From Pseudomonas ceruminis (GTDB lineage Bacteria > Pseudomonadota > Gammaproteobacteria > Pseudomonadales > Pseudomonadaceae): 64,000 nucleotides of DNA. The first letter of the stretch is position 1. Each line of letters begins with the position of its first letter. The notes beneath the pieces are model-generated. The model was given only the letters and a program-made list of their open reading frames with translations. It was not told where the DNA came from and ran no database searches. The stretch lies in assembly GCF_021602025.1 (NCBI RefSeq), contig NZ_BQHW01000025.1, positions 1 to 64,000 of the forward strand, in the 5' to 3' direction. Shown in pieces: positions 47,837 to 57,406 of the stretch. The position numbers and the translations under genes are program-made.

Positions 47837-50173
47837 TCAGAAGTCGTATCGGGCGGTGGCGCCGAAGGTGCGTGGGGTACCGAGCACGCCGGCATAACCG
47901 CCGTTGGCGGAGTTCCACAGGCTGGTGAAGTAGGTCTTGTCGCCGGCGTTCTTCACCCACAGCGACAGGTCGAGCACACCGTCGCCCTGGTCCAGGCGCA
48001 CGCCGGTGGACAGGTTGACCAGCGCGTAGCTGGGGATCTGGCCGAAATCGGAATCGTCGATGGTGCCAACCGCCTTGGAACGGAAGGCATAGCTGGCGGT
48101 GACGTAGGGCTCGACGTGCTCGGCCAGCTGCCATTTGTATTGGCCGTTGAGGTTGGCGATGTACTTGGAAGCGCCGACCACTTGGTGGCCGGACAGGTCG
48201 CACGTGGCGCTGGCATTGGCCAGGCTCACCTCTGGCGGGCACGGTGCATCGTCGTACTCGGTGTAACGCACGTCGTTCCACGAGCCATTGAAGTTGAGGG
48301 TCAGGCCGCGGATCGGCAGCGCCGTGGCCTCGAACTCCAGCCCTCGGGAGCGCACGCGGCCGGCGTTGGCCAGGTACTGCACGCGGTTGATCTGGTCGTA
48401 CACGTTGGCCTGGTAACCATGCACCTCGGCCCAGAACAGGTTGGTATTGAGCTGCAAGCGGTCGTCGAACAGGGTGCTCTTGAGGCCCACTTCGGCATTG
48501 TTGACCCGCTCGGTGCCCACCAGCAGCGAATCGGTGCCCAGCCTTGGCGCTGCGCCGACCGTGAGGTTGATGCCGCCGGACTTCTCGCCATGGGTCAGGG
48601 TCGCATAGCCCAGCAACTGCTCATTGAAGCGGTAGCTCAGCCCCAGCAGGCCTGAGGGGCTGAAGCTGTACTGGTTGAGGTCGCCCGAGTCGTATGCCCC
48701 CACCCTGCCCTGGCGCGCCGCAGCGGCAGCTCCCGTCACAGGCGCCCCGCCCGCTGGGGCATCACGGGTCACCCAGGCGCTCTTCTGCTCATAGGTGCCA
48801 CGCACGCCAGCGGTAAAGTCCAGGCGGTCGGTGACGTGCCAGGTGCCTTGGGCAAACAGGGCATAGCTATCGGTATCGATGTGCCCGTTACCGACGGTGT
48901 TGACGTTGTTCAGCGCGCCGGCCGGGGTGAGGTTCCAGATGTCTGCCTGCGGGCCGTAATAAGTGAACGACTTGTTGTCCAGGTCCTGCTTGAAGTAGTA
49001 GGCCCCGAGCACGTAGTCGAACGCGCCTCCGGTCGGCGAGGCCAGGCGGATTTCCTGCGAGTACTGCTTGTCGCGCACCGACACACCGGCGCTGTAGAAC
49101 ACCGGTACGTTGAGGCCATCGTCGTTGCGTGGGGTGAAGTCCCACCAGCGGTAGGCGGTGATCGAGGTCAGGGTGAAGTCGTTGGGCAGGGTCCAGTTGG
49201 CTTCTACCGAGGTACCGCCCTGGAACACGGTAACCTGCTGGTCGGCATCGAAGTTGACTTTGCGGTCCTTGCCCGACACCAGTGTGGCGCCGGCCTGGGC
49301 GGCCAGGCTTTCGTAACGATTGACACCATTGAGGGTCGGCCCGGTGCTGTAGAGGCTGAGGATGCCGTTGTTGGAGTCCTCCTCGTTGTACTCACCGATC
49401 CAGCGTAGGTTGAAGGTTTCGCTCGGTTTGAACAGCAACTGAGTACGAAAACCCTGGCGTTTGCCGCCATTGAGGTCGTCGCCGTTGTGGATGTTCTTGA
49501 CGTAGCCGTCGTCTTGCGTGTGGTACGCGCTGATGCGGCCGGCCAGGGTGTCACTGATCGGCCCGGAGAAACTGCCTTGGGTCTGCAGGTAACCATCCTC
49601 GCCGATGGACTGCTGAACGCTGCCCTCGCGGTGGAAGGTGGGCTTGCGCGTTGTGATGTTCAGCACCCCCGCCGTGGTGTTCTTGCCAAACAGCGTGCCC
49701 TGCGGGCCGCGCAGCACTTCCAGTTGTTCCACATCGAGCAGGTCGAACACCGCCATGCCGGGGCGCCCCAGGTAGACGTTGTCCAGGTAGATGCCAACGC
49801 TGCCCTCCAGGCCATCGCTGGCCGGGTTGTTGCCCAGGCCACGGATCGAAATGCTCGACTGGCGTGCATGCACATAGGCGACGTTGGTGCTCGGTACCAA
49901 CTGTTGCAGGTCCTGCACACGGTAGATGCGCTGGGTTTCCAGGGTTTCGCTGTTGAGCACACTGATTGGCGTAGGCACGCTCTGCGCCGTTTCCTCGCGG
50001 CGGCGTGCATTGACCGTGACAGTGCCAAGCTTGGCGTCCTGCTCCAGCGCAGGGGTGGCGGCAACGGGCTCGTCGGCGAAGCTGCCATTGGCAGCCGCCA
50101 GCAGCACGCCAGCTGCCAGGGGTTGCAGGGTGAACCGCGACGCGCGCGCCGGCCAACGGGAAAGTCGGGACAT
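47837..50173 (-). CDS. sftP: TonB-dependent outer-membrane receptor SftP (sulfate-ester uptake)
   Basis: The 778-residue receptor has a signal peptide ending NGSFA, a TonB-box-like LGTVTVNARRRE, and a plug domain (about 55-165; SISIRGLGNNPASDGLEGSV, VEVLRGPQGTLFGKNTTAG in variant form LEVLRGPQGTLFGKNTT). The C-terminal 22-strand barrel ends in RTFGATARYDF with the terminal Phe. Context with astA, the LysR gene and atsK identifies it as the SftP-type receptor described for P. putida sulfate-ester use. Its substrate is expected to be aryl or alkyl sulfate esters too large for porins. It is divergent from sftR. Confidence 0.88.
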   Translation of the reverse strand: MSRLSRWPARASRFTLQPLAAGVLLAAANGSFADEPVAATPALEQDAKLGTVTVNARRREETAQSVPTPISVLNSETLETQRIYRVQDLQQLVPSTNVAYVHARQSSISIRGLGNNPASDGLEGSVGIYLDNVYLGRPGMAVFDLLDVEQLEVLRGPQGTLFGKNTTAGVLNITTRKPTFHREGSVQQSIGEDGYLQTQGSFSGPISDTLAGRISAYHTQDDGYVKNIHNGDDLNGGKRQGFRTQLLFKPSETFNLRWIGEYNEEDSNNGILSLYSTGPTLNGVNRYESLAAQAGATLVSGKDRKVNFDADQQVTVFQGGTSVEANWTLPNDFTLTSITAYRWWDFTPRNDDGLNVPVFYSAGVSVRDKQYSQEIRLASPTGGAFDYVLGAYYFKQDLDNKSFTYYGPQADIWNLTPAGALNNVNTVGNGHIDTDSYALFAQGTWHVTDRLDFTAGVRGTYEQKSAWVTRDAPAGGAPVTGAAAAARQGRVGAYDSGDLNQYSFSPSGLLGLSYRFNEQLLGYATLTHGEKSGGINLTVGAAPRLGTDSLLVGTERVNNAEVGLKSTLFDDRLQLNTNLFWAEVHGYQANVYDQINRVQYLANAGRVRSRGLEFEATALPIRGLTLNFNGSWNDVRYTEYDDAPCPPEVSLANASATCDLSGHQVVGASKYIANLNGQYKWQLAEHVEPYVTASYAFRSKAVGTIDDSDFGQIPSYALVNLSTGVRLDQGDGVLDLSLWVKNAGDKTYFTSLWNSANGGYAGVLGTPRTFGATARYDF

Positions 50174-50365
50174 GCAAATGCTCCTTTAGGCATGGGCCCT
50201 GGCGAGCATTTCCGTTGGCGGAACCGAATCGCGGTCAGATGGGCTTATATTCTTTTAAGATATATAAATATTTGTAATTCATATTTTGTGGAATAAGTAG
50301 TTCCCTTTATAAGGGGGCACACCCTGTTCATCAATTGCATTCGACCGAAAGTTTTCATGTAGAAA
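50174..50365. promoter_or_regulatory. Divergent sftP / sftR control region
   Basis: This 192-bp gap has an AT-rich core at 50245-50290 (TCTTTTAAGATATATAAAT) and a perfect palindrome CCCTT-TAT-AAGGG at 50303-50315. LysR regulators usually bind between themselves and a divergent target, so SftR binding here is expected. No sharp -35/-10 pair can be assigned. Confidence 0.55.
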
Positions 50366-51280
50366 ATGCATATCGACCTCCGCCAGCTTCGCCACTTCAT
50401 CGCCCTTGTCGAACACCGCAGTTTCGTTGCTGCGGCAGCGGCGGTGAACTTGTCGCAATCGGCCTTCAGCCGCAGCATCCAGACCCTGGAGCATAATGTC
50501 GGCTGCCGACTGGTCGACCGCGCCAGCAAGGAGCTTGCACCCACCCGTCAGGGCTTGCTGGTGCTGGAACATTCGCGGCGCCTGGTCCATGGCGCGCACA
50601 ACCTGGTCAACGAGATCCATCAGTTCAACGGTGCCACCACCGGGGTCGTGCGTTTCGGCTCAGGCCCTGCGCCGGCTGGCGGCCTGGTGCCACGTGCAGT
50701 GGCGCGCTTCGTCGCCGAATACCCGGCGGCGCGCACCTGCTTTCAGGTGGATAACTGGCAAGCGTTGAACCGCAAGCTGGTGGCCGAAGAGATCGAGTTC
50801 TTCGTGGCCGATACCCGTCAGTTCGAGTCCGACCCGGACTACCGCGTACACAAGCTGGCCCCCCAGCGCTGGCATTTCTGCTGCCGCGCGGGGCACCCGC
50901 TCACAGCGCGCAGCCAGGTGAATGCGCGGGATGTGTTCGATTACCCACTGGCAACCACCTTCCGCCCGCCGAACATCCGCAAGATCCTCAGCGACCTCAG
51001 CGGCAGGCAGGACTTTCTGCCCACGGTCGAGTGCGAGCATGGCTATGCACTGCTTAACGTGGTGATGCATTCGGACACCATCGGCATAGCCTGCAGTGCC
51101 AACCTGCGCCCCTATCAGGCGGGGCATGGGCTGGTGGGGCTGCAACTGGCAGACCTGGCGCCGGAACAGGAAGAATCGTTTTATACCCGCTATGGGGTGG
51201 TAAGCCGCGTGGGGTATGGGTTGTCGCCGTTGGCGCAAGGGATGGTGAGGCAGTTGATTGCCTGTGATACCGACGGCTAG
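50366..51280 (+). CDS. sftR: LysR-type regulator SftR
   Basis: This 304-residue regulator has an N-terminal winged helix-turn-helix (MHIDLRQLRHFIALVEHRSF, AVNLSQSAFSRSIQTLE) and a periplasmic-binding-protein-like effector domain. It stands divergently from the TonB receptor gene. In P. putida S-313 the equivalent SftR activates sulfate-ester genes when sulfate is absent. By inference it controls sftP-astA and perhaps the neighbouring ats genes. Confidence 0.88.
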   Translation: MHIDLRQLRHFIALVEHRSFVAAAAAVNLSQSAFSRSIQTLEHNVGCRLVDRASKELAPTRQGLLVLEHSRRLVHGAHNLVNEIHQFNGATTGVVRFGSGPAPAGGLVPRAVARFVAEYPAARTCFQVDNWQALNRKLVAEEIEFFVADTRQFESDPDYRVHKLAPQRWHFCCRAGHPLTARSQVNARDVFDYPLATTFRPPNIRKILSDLSGRQDFLPTVECEHGYALLNVVMHSDTIGIACSANLRPYQAGHGLVGLQLADLAPEQEESFYTRYGVVSRVGYGLSPLAQGMVRQLIACDTDG

Positions 51281-51379
51281 TCGGCTGGGGTTCTGCCCCC
51301 CGAATTGGCAAGCTGGCTCCCCAGGTATCGCGCTGCCTCCGGGCTGAGCGCTGCACCTGGTGGAGCCGGCAAGCGGGTT
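51281..51379. terminator. Imperfect long hairpin between sftR and atsK
   Basis: Between these convergent genes CTGGCTCCCCAGGT (51312-51325) can pair imperfectly with ACCTGGTGGAGCCGG (51356-51370). A REP-like GGCAAGC lies on each side. It probably ends both transcripts. Confidence 0.5.
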
Positions 51380-52285
51380 TCAGCCTTTACGCGTAGTACG
51401 GCTCAGTTGGCCATCCACGCCCACCGGCACTTCACCGGCCAGCGTTACCCGGCGCACGATACGTGGCTGGGTCCCATAATCATCCACCGCGTAGTGCTGT
51501 GTCGCACGGTTATCCCAGATAGCCACATCGCCCGCCTCCCAGCGCCAGCGCACGGTGTTCTCAAGGCGCGTGACATGCCCTTGCAGCACCGCGAACAAGT
51601 GCTGCGAATCGGCCAGCGAATAGCCCTTGATGCGTTTGACGAAATGCCCCAGCTGCAGCGCCCGCTCACCGCTGATCGGGTGCACTCGCACCACCGGGTG
51701 CTCGGTCTCATACACCGTCGAGGTGAACACTTTGCGATGACGCTCGAGTTTGGCAGGGTCGATATCGGGCTTGAGGCTGGCATAGTCGTACTCGTTGCTG
51801 TGCACCGCCCACAGCTTGTCGGCCAGCTCGCGCAGGGGCTCGGGCAACTCCTGATAGGCCGCAGCGGTATTGGCCCATACAGTATCGCCGCCCGACGCAG
51901 GGGCCACCACACTGCGCAGGATCGAGGCCTTGGGGTAGGCCTCTACGAAGGTCACATCGGTGTGCCAGGAGTTGGCCCGCTGCCCTTGGGCGCCATCGAG
52001 CTGGAGCAGGTAGCGGGTACCGTCGACCACTGGCACGGTGGGGTGAGCGACCGGCTCGCCCAGCAGCTTGGCAAAACCTTCCTGGCTTTGATCGTCCAGG
52101 TGGGTCTGGCCACGGAAGAAGATGACCTTGTGCCGCACCAACGCAGCCTGGATGGCCTCGACTGTGGCGGCATCGAGGTCGGGGGACAGTTTGACCCCGC
52201 GTATTTCGGCGCCGATACGGCCGGCGACCGGGTGGACATCAAGTTCGAGGGCGTGCGGCGCGGTGGCCAGTGCAGCGTTGCTCAT
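51380..52285 (-). CDS. atsK: Alkylsulfatase AtsK (2-oxoglutarate-dependent dioxygenase)
   Basis: AtsK oxidatively cleaves alkyl sulfate esters to an aldehyde and sulfate using 2-oxoglutarate, O2 and Fe(II). The ATG at 52285 ([16 protein letters not shown]) has GAGGA upstream and gives 301 residues, the known length of the P. putida enzyme. An ATG at 52300 adds five residues. Iron ligands are His108 and Asp110 (SWHTDVTF), matching the published numbering, and the third His in [10 protein letters not shown]. It lies 35 bases downstream of atsR. Confidence 0.95.
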   Translation of the reverse strand: MSNAALATAPHALELDVHPVAGRIGAEIRGVKLSPDLDAATVEAIQAALVRHKVIFFRGQTHLDDQSQEGFAKLLGEPVAHPTVPVVDGTRYLLQLDGAQGQRANSWHTDVTFVEAYPKASILRSVVAPASGGDTVWANTAAAYQELPEPLRELADKLWAVHSNEYDYASLKPDIDPAKLERHRKVFTSTVYETEHPVVRVHPISGERALQLGHFVKRIKGYSLADSQHLFAVLQGHVTRLENTVRWRWEAGDVAIWDNRATQHYAVDDYGTQPRIVRRVTLAGEVPVGVDGQLSRTTRKG

Positions 52286-52320
52286 GGTCAGGGTCCTCAT
52301 GGTTTTTGTCGGGGTGTCGG

Positions 52321-53364
52321 TTAGCGGGCAGCTTGTGTGGCGTGTTGCTGTTGCAAGGCGGTATCGAGGAAGCGCGGCTCTATCCAGTCGGCGACCTGGA
52401 AACCACGGCGGATCAGGCGTTCCTTGGCGGCAAGGTCGACGCCCTGCTGCAACTGGGCGACGAAGTCGGCGTCAAGGCGCGGGTCGAAGTAATGGGCCAG
52501 GTCTTCCTTGGCCAAATCGTCGCTGAGGATGTTGCGCGGCCAGTTGGCATTGCTCGCCACCAGGTCGACGTAGGCACTGCGGTTGTGTTCGTCGCGCAGC
52601 CAACGGCTGGCCTGCTCCTGGGCATTGACCAGTCGTTGCACCAGGTCCGGGTGCTGCCGGATGAACTCACCGGTCCCCAGCAGCACCGCCTGGGTGCTGC
52701 CGGCGCCCTGCAGGTCGCGCGAGTTGACCGGCAGTTCCACCAGGCCGCGCTCACGCAGCGAGAGCAGGCTCGACAGGCCCCAGGTGGCATCGATCTGTTT
52801 GGCGGCCAGTGCCGCGTTGGAGGCGTTGAAGTCCAGGTTGATCACTTTCAGGTCGCGCTCGGACAGCCCTTGGCTGGCCAGGGCGCTGGCAAAGGAAAGC
52901 TGGTTGGCAGTGCCGCGGAACACCGCCACGCGCTTGCCCTTGAGGTCGTGCAGGGTCTTGATGCCGGAGCCCGGCACTACGCCCAGGTAGCTCTTCACCC
53001 CCCGCACGCCGGCAGCCAGCACGCGGGTATCGAGGCCATTGGCCTTGCCGACGATCGCCGCCAGGTCGCCCAGGTAGGCGAAATCCGCCTGCCCGTTGGC
53101 CAAGGCTTCGTTGACCACAGGCCCGGCCCCCTTGAAGAAGTGCCATTCGATACGGATACCGTCCTTGGCAAACTCGTTTTCCAGCAGTTGCTGGTCACGC
53201 AGCACGTCAACCACACCGCCGGCGCTGTGCTTGCTGCCAGCGCTCAAATCGGGCACGGCAATGCGGATGCTCTCGGGCTTGGCCGATTCGGCTGCCTGGG
53301 CGCTGAGGGCAAGAAAACTGACCAGCCCAAGGGCGGTGATCAGGTGGCGCAACGGGGTTTTCAT
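52321..53364 (-). CDS. atsR: Sulfate-ester ABC transporter binding protein AtsR
   Basis: This 347-residue periplasmic protein has a signal peptide ([24 protein letters not shown]). The mature NitT/TauT-type fold reads [39 protein letters not shown] and [22 protein letters not shown]. It captures sulfate esters for the AtsBC pair encoded divergently. It precedes atsK in a two-gene operon. Confidence 0.9.
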   Translation of the reverse strand: MKTPLRHLITALGLVSFLALSAQAAESAKPESIRIAVPDLSAGSKHSAGGVVDVLRDQQLLENEFAKDGIRIEWHFFKGAGPVVNEALANGQADFAYLGDLAAIVGKANGLDTRVLAAGVRGVKSYLGVVPGSGIKTLHDLKGKRVAVFRGTANQLSFASALASQGLSERDLKVINLDFNASNAALAAKQIDATWGLSSLLSLRERGLVELPVNSRDLQGAGSTQAVLLGTGEFIRQHPDLVQRLVNAQEQASRWLRDEHNRSAYVDLVASNANWPRNILSDDLAKEDLAHYFDPRLDADFVAQLQQGVDLAAKERLIRRGFQVADWIEPRFLDTALQQQHATQAAR

Positions 53365-53663
53365 GGCAAGGCTCCTTGGCAGGCTGCCACCGGCGATGGC
53401 CGGCGCTGTGGCCAGAAGCTAGGCAGGTCTGGTTAGAACCTTCAAAGATCAAAACTTCATTTTTTAGTAACTGGAAGGAATAAATCAGGTACTGCGCGGC
53501 CCTGGGGCCGGCTTGCGCAAAACGCATAAAAGTTATGAGGAAAACGCAACGGCAACAGGCTTCCGTATACCTTGAACGCATGCTCTTATCTCTTGAAAGG
53601 CACATAGGCAATTTTTTAATTCCAGAAGTGCATAACCTACAAACGCTTCGAGAGATGCCGCCA
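53365..53663. promoter_or_regulatory. Divergent control region, atsRK / atsBC
   Basis: The 299-bp gap has AT-rich stretches at 53455-53490 and 53595-53640. A palindrome CATAA-AAG-TTATG lies at 53525-53537, midway between the two start codons, and GGCCC-TG-GGGCC at 53500-53511. The central palindrome is the best operator candidate (CysB or SftR). An open frame runs from 53535 into atsB, but I take 53664 as start because GAGAG precedes it. Confidence 0.5.
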
Positions 53664-55262
53664 ATGAATGGAACGCTGAGCAAGGGATGGATAGGCCCAG
53701 GGGGCCTGTTGCGCGGCCTTTTCGCGACACAGGGCCGCGCCCGCATCGGCACTCGCGTACTGCCTTGGGTGCTGCCGACCCTCATAGCGCTACTGTGGGT
53801 GGTGGCAAGCCATCAGCACTGGATGAGCGAGCAGATCCTGCCGGCACCGTCGGTGGTGTGGCAAAGCGCTGTTGAGTTTGGCTCCGGCGAGCTCTGGGGG
53901 CACTTGTGGATAAGTGTGCAACGGTTGTTCTGGGGGCTGCTGATGGGGATTGCCAGCGGCCTGTTGCTGGGCACCTGGCTGGGCACCTCGCGCCGTGCGC
54001 AAACCCTGGTGCTGCCGACCTTCGTGGCGCTGGCGCAAATCCCGACCCTGGCGTGGATCCCGCTCTTCATGCTGTTCTTCGGCATCGGTGAACTGCTCAA
54101 GCTGGTGGTGATGGTGAAAGCCGTGGTGGTACCGGTCACCTTGCACACCTTGGTGGGGGTGCGCGATGCCCAGCCCAAACTGCGCGAAGCCGCCGCCGCG
54201 CTGCGCCTGCCGCGCCATCTGCTGTTCCTGCGCTTGCTGCTACCGGCGGCCCTGCCCGCCTTTCTCACCGGCGTACGCCTTGCCCTGGCCACCGGCTGGA
54301 CATCGCTGCTGGCTGTGGAGCTGCTGGCCTCCAGCGAAGGCATCGGCTACCTGATGGTCTGGGGCCGGCAGCTGTTCATGCTCGACCTGGTGTTGCTGTG
54401 CATCCTGGTGATCGGCCTGGTTGGCGCACTGCTGGAAAAAGGTTTTTCGACCGTGGAAAAGCGCCTGCTGTACTGGCCACAACCGGCGACCGGCGAGCAG
54501 CAGCGCGGGCCCATCCCTCGGGGCTGGCAAAGCCTGCTGCTGCCAACGGCACTGCTTGGGCTGTGGCAGGCCAGCAGCAGCTTCGGCTGGGTCGACCAGA
54601 ACATCCTGACCTCACCGCTCGAGGTGCTGCGCACACTGTTCAGCGGCCTGGCCGATGGATCGCTGCCAGAAGCCATGCTGCTGAGCCTGCAACGTACCCT
54701 GACCGGCCTGGTCCTGGGTGGTGGCGCAGGCTTGCTGGGGGGCCTGCTGCTTGGCCTGTCGCACCCCGCCGAGCGCGTGTTCGGGCCGAGCCTGTCGGCC
54801 TTGCGCCAAGTGGCGTTGTTCGCCTGGGTACCGCTGCTGACAGCCTGGTTCGGCCTGGGCGAAGGCGCCAAGACAGTGTTTGTCGCGCTGGCTGCGTTCT
54901 TCCCGCTGTTGATCGCCACCCAGCGCGGCATTGCCAGCCTCTCGCCGCAACTGGGCGAAGCTGCCCGCACGCTGCGCCTGAACCTGTGGCAGCGCCTGCG
55001 CCTGCTGGTGCTGCCCGGCGCTGCCCCGGCGATTTTCGCCGGCCTGCGCCTGTCGCTGATCTACGCCTGGCTGGGCACCATCGGCGCGGAATACTTCATG
55101 CCCTCGGGGGGCGGGATCGCCAGCCTGATGATCGGCGCACAACAGCTTTTCCGCATGGACCAGGTGATGGCCGCCATGCTCCTGATCGGCCTGGTCGGCG
55201 CCCTGCTCGGCACCCTCGGACAACGCCTCGAATCGCGCGCCACGCGCTGGAGAACCGCATGA
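53664..55262 (+). CDS. atsB: Sulfate-ester ABC transporter, fused double permease AtsB
   Basis: This protein of 532 residues holds two complete TauC/SsuC-like permease units in tandem. Unit 1 (about 20-270) carries the coupling loop LREAAAALRLPRHLLFLRLL. Unit 2 (about 285-525) carries LGEAARTLRLNLWQRLRLLV. Each has its own set of about six membrane helices, so one polypeptide supplies what is normally a homodimer. The stop overlaps the atsC ATG (ATGA). It imports sulfate esters with AtsR and AtsC. Confidence 0.9.
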   Translation: MNGTLSKGWIGPGGLLRGLFATQGRARIGTRVLPWVLPTLIALLWVVASHQHWMSEQILPAPSVVWQSAVEFGSGELWGHLWISVQRLFWGLLMGIASGLLLGTWLGTSRRAQTLVLPTFVALAQIPTLAWIPLFMLFFGIGELLKLVVMVKAVVVPVTLHTLVGVRDAQPKLREAAAALRLPRHLLFLRLLLPAALPAFLTGVRLALATGWTSLLAVELLASSEGIGYLMVWGRQLFMLDLVLLCILVIGLVGALLEKGFSTVEKRLLYWPQPATGEQQRGPIPRGWQSLLLPTALLGLWQASSSFGWVDQNILTSPLEVLRTLFSGLADGSLPEAMLLSLQRTLTGLVLGGGAGLLGGLLLGLSHPAERVFGPSLSALRQVALFAWVPLLTAWFGLGEGAKTVFVALAAFFPLLIATQRGIASLSPQLGEAARTLRLNLWQRLRLLVLPGAAPAIFAGLRLSLIYAWLGTIGAEYFMPSGGGIASLMIGAQQLFRMDQVMAAMLLIGLVGALLGTLGQRLESRATRWRTA

Positions 55263-56122
55263 ACGCCTTCAACACCTCACACCTGCTCGCGGCCAACCAG
55301 CCCGACACCACCCCACCGCTGGTCAGCTTTGAAGGCGTCGGCAAAGTGTTCACAGTCGATGGCCACCCGATGGAGGCCATTCGCAACTTCAACCTGTCGA
55401 TCAACGAAGGGGAATTCATCGCTATCGTCGGTGCCTCCGGTTGTGGCAAGTCCACCCTGCTGCGCCTGCTGGTGGGACTGGATACTGACTTCAGCGGCAG
55501 CATCCGCGTGGATGGCAAGGCTGTCAGCGGCATTGGTGGCGAACGTGGCATCGTCTTTCAAGAGCACCGCCTGTTCCCGTGGCTCACGGTGGAGCAGAAC
55601 ATTGCGCTGGGGTTGGTCAATGAACCCCTGACCCAGGGCGAGCGTGCCCGGCGCGTGCATGAGTTCGTGCTGCTGGTAGGCCTCGTCGGCTTCGAGTCGG
55701 CCTATCCACACCAGCTATCCGGCGGCATGGCCCAGCGTGTGGCGATTGCCCGCGGCCTGGTCGCCAGCCCACGTATCCTGTTGCTGGACGAGCCCTTTGG
55801 CGCACTGGATGCCTTGACCCGCCAGCAACTGCAGGACGAGCTGCTGGCCATCCGTGAACGGGCGGGCATCACCACGCTGCTGGTGACACACGATGCCGAG
55901 GAAGCCACCTACCTGGCGGATCGGGTAGTGGTGCTCGAACCCCGACCGGGGCGGATCAAGGCGGTGGTGGAAATAGACCTGCCACACCCGCGCCTGCGCA
56001 CGGGGGTGGCGCTGCATGGGTTGCGCGAGAAGGTGCTGCACCAGATCACCGGCGATGGCGGTTACCTGCCACCGCCGGCGCGGCGGGTCGAGGGGTTAAG
56101 GCCAGAACTGATCGCCTTGTGA
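55259..56122 (+). CDS. atsC: Sulfate-ester ABC transporter, ATP-binding protein AtsC
   Basis: This 287-residue ATPase starts at the ATG overlapping the atsB stop; the open frame upstream is a shadow of atsB. Walker A is [16 protein letters not shown], the signature LSGGMAQRVAIARGL and Walker [15 protein letters not shown], followed by TLLVTHDAEEATYLA. It drives AtsB. Confidence 0.92.
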   Translation: MNAFNTSHLLAANQPDTTPPLVSFEGVGKVFTVDGHPMEAIRNFNLSINEGEFIAIVGASGCGKSTLLRLLVGLDTDFSGSIRVDGKAVSGIGGERGIVFQEHRLFPWLTVEQNIALGLVNEPLTQGERARRVHEFVLLVGLVGFESAYPHQLSGGMAQRVAIARGLVASPRILLLDEPFGALDALTRQQLQDELLAIRERAGITTLLVTHDAEEATYLADRVVVLEPRPGRIKAVVEIDLPHPRLRTGVALHGLREKVLHQITGDGGYLPPPARRVEGLRPELIAL

Positions 56123-56127
56123 AAGCG

Positions 56128-56160
56128 CGGGCCCTGTCGCTGGCAAGCGGCCAGGGCCCG
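56128..56160. terminator. Stem-loop between atsC and the DUF971 gene
   Basis: CGGGCCCTG and CAGGGCCCG form a perfect 9-bp stem with an inner CGCT/AGCG pair, between two convergent genes. It probably ends both operons. It lacks a U-run. Confidence 0.7.
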
Positions 56161-56165
56161 TCGCT

Positions 56166-56441
56166 TCATCCAAGCTCGCGCAAATAGCCCCAGGGATAGA
56201 TCCCGCGCTCATGCCCATCGCTGAACACCAGCTGTACCCCATAGCCTTGCGGCTCGATCCGCTCCACACGCACATCGTCGGGCACCACGCTGATAGCGCC
56301 TGACAAGCGCGCCGCACGGCATTGCGAGCAAGGGCAGGCACCGCGCAGGCGGGCATGGCTGAGCGTGTACTCGCCATCCTCCCACCGCAGTACCAGTTGC
56401 CCAGCCCCGCGCACGTTGCGGATTTCTCCCGGCGCGCTCAT
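56166..56441 (-). CDS. DUF971 (GBBH-like N-terminal domain) protein
   Basis: This 91-residue protein has the DUF971 pattern: LVLRWEDGEYTLSHARLRGACPCSQCRAA, seen here as DGEYTLSHARLRGACPCSQC, then GYGVQLVFSDGHERGIYPWGYL. The CPCSQC cysteines may bind metal. The domain also occurs at the N-terminus of gamma-butyrobetaine hydroxylases and at the end of some Mrp/ApbC-type Fe-S carriers. The ATG at 56441 overlaps the stop of the HEAT gene. As last gene of the operon its role is unknown. A part in assembling the iron-sulfur or flavin enzyme encoded upstream is my inference. Confidence 0.85.
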   Translation of the reverse strand: MSAPGEIRNVRGAGQLVLRWEDGEYTLSHARLRGACPCSQCRAARLSGAISVVPDDVRVERIEPQGYGVQLVFSDGHERGIYPWGYLRELG

Positions 56442-57406
56442 CACGCCGCCCCGCGCAGTTGCGCCAGGGCAATGCGCACCGCCTTGCGTACCTCGGGGTC
56501 ACTGTCGGCCTCGGCGGCCTGCAGCACCGGCAAGGCCCGCGCCTGGCCCAACTCGCCAAGCGCCAGGGCGGCCTCTTTGCGCAGGTTGGCGATGCCATGC
56601 CCAAGCAATTGCCCAAGCGCGTCCAGGGCCGCGGCGTGACGCAGGCGGCCCAGGGAACGTGCCGCACGCAGGCGTACCTGCCAGAAGCCATCGGCAAGCG
56701 CCTCCACCAGTGCCGGGCCAGCCTGTGCCAACCCCACTTTGCCAAGGGTGGTGGCAGCCTCCTCGCGCACTTGCCAGGCGCCATCGTTCAACGCAGCCAC
56801 CAACGCGGGCAGCACGGCAGCGTCGCGGGCCAGGCCCAATGCGCCAATGGCAGCACGACGCACCTCAGTGTCGGGCTCGACCTGCGCCAGCCGTGCCAAT
56901 GCCGGCAAGGCCGGTTCGTGCTTGAGCCAGCCCAGAATGCCCACCGCCTCACGCCGCACCGCAGCGTCCGGGTCCTCCAGCGCCAGCAGCGCGGGCGCTG
57001 CGGCTTCCTCCAGGCGCAACTCGCGCAAGGCGCGCAGGGCGCTGGCCCGCACGAAGGCGTCGGCATGGCTGGCCCATGGCAAGATCAACAGGCCGGCGTC
57101 CAGGCTCTTGAGCTCGCTCAGGCTCTGCGCAGCGGCCAGGCGTACCGACTCGGCGGCATCGACCAGCGCCGCGCACAGGCCCTGCACCACTTCGGGCTCT
57201 TCCCAGGCTTCGAGTAGCCGCGCGGCTTCGGTGCGCACCTCGTCGGCGGCATCCACCAGCAGCGCATCGGTGAGCCAGGGCAAGGCATCCGGGTCTTCCA
57301 GGTCGGCCAGCTCGATCAGGGCGATGCGCCGCACGCCGGCATCGGCGGCCTCCAGACGTGGCAGCAAGGCAAGGATGTCGGGGTTATCAGTAGTTCGTCG
57401 AGTCAT
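56441..57406 (-). CDS. HEAT-repeat (PBS-lyase-like) protein
   Basis: The 321 residues consist almost wholly of roughly 30-residue HEAT-like helical repeats, for example ALPWLTDALLVDAADEVRTE, SVRLAAAQSLSELKS, VRREAVGILGWLKHEPALPA, EVRRAAIGALGLARDAAVLP, QVREEAATTLGKVGLAQAGP and QVRLRAARSLGRLRHAAALD. Such proteins form a solenoid for binding other proteins, or, in cyanobacteria, bilin lyases. There is no signal peptide. It overlaps both neighbours by a few bases, so it belongs to the ABC/flavoprotein operon. It may act as a scaffold or as a maturation factor for the enzyme pair upstream. Confidence 0.88.
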   Translation of the reverse strand: MTRRTTDNPDILALLPRLEAADAGVRRIALIELADLEDPDALPWLTDALLVDAADEVRTEAARLLEAWEEPEVVQGLCAALVDAAESVRLAAAQSLSELKSLDAGLLILPWASHADAFVRASALRALRELRLEEAAAPALLALEDPDAAVRREAVGILGWLKHEPALPALARLAQVEPDTEVRRAAIGALGLARDAAVLPALVAALNDGAWQVREEAATTLGKVGLAQAGPALVEALADGFWQVRLRAARSLGRLRHAAALDALGQLLGHGIANLRKEAALALGELGQARALPVLQAAEADSDPEVRKAVRIALAQLRGAA

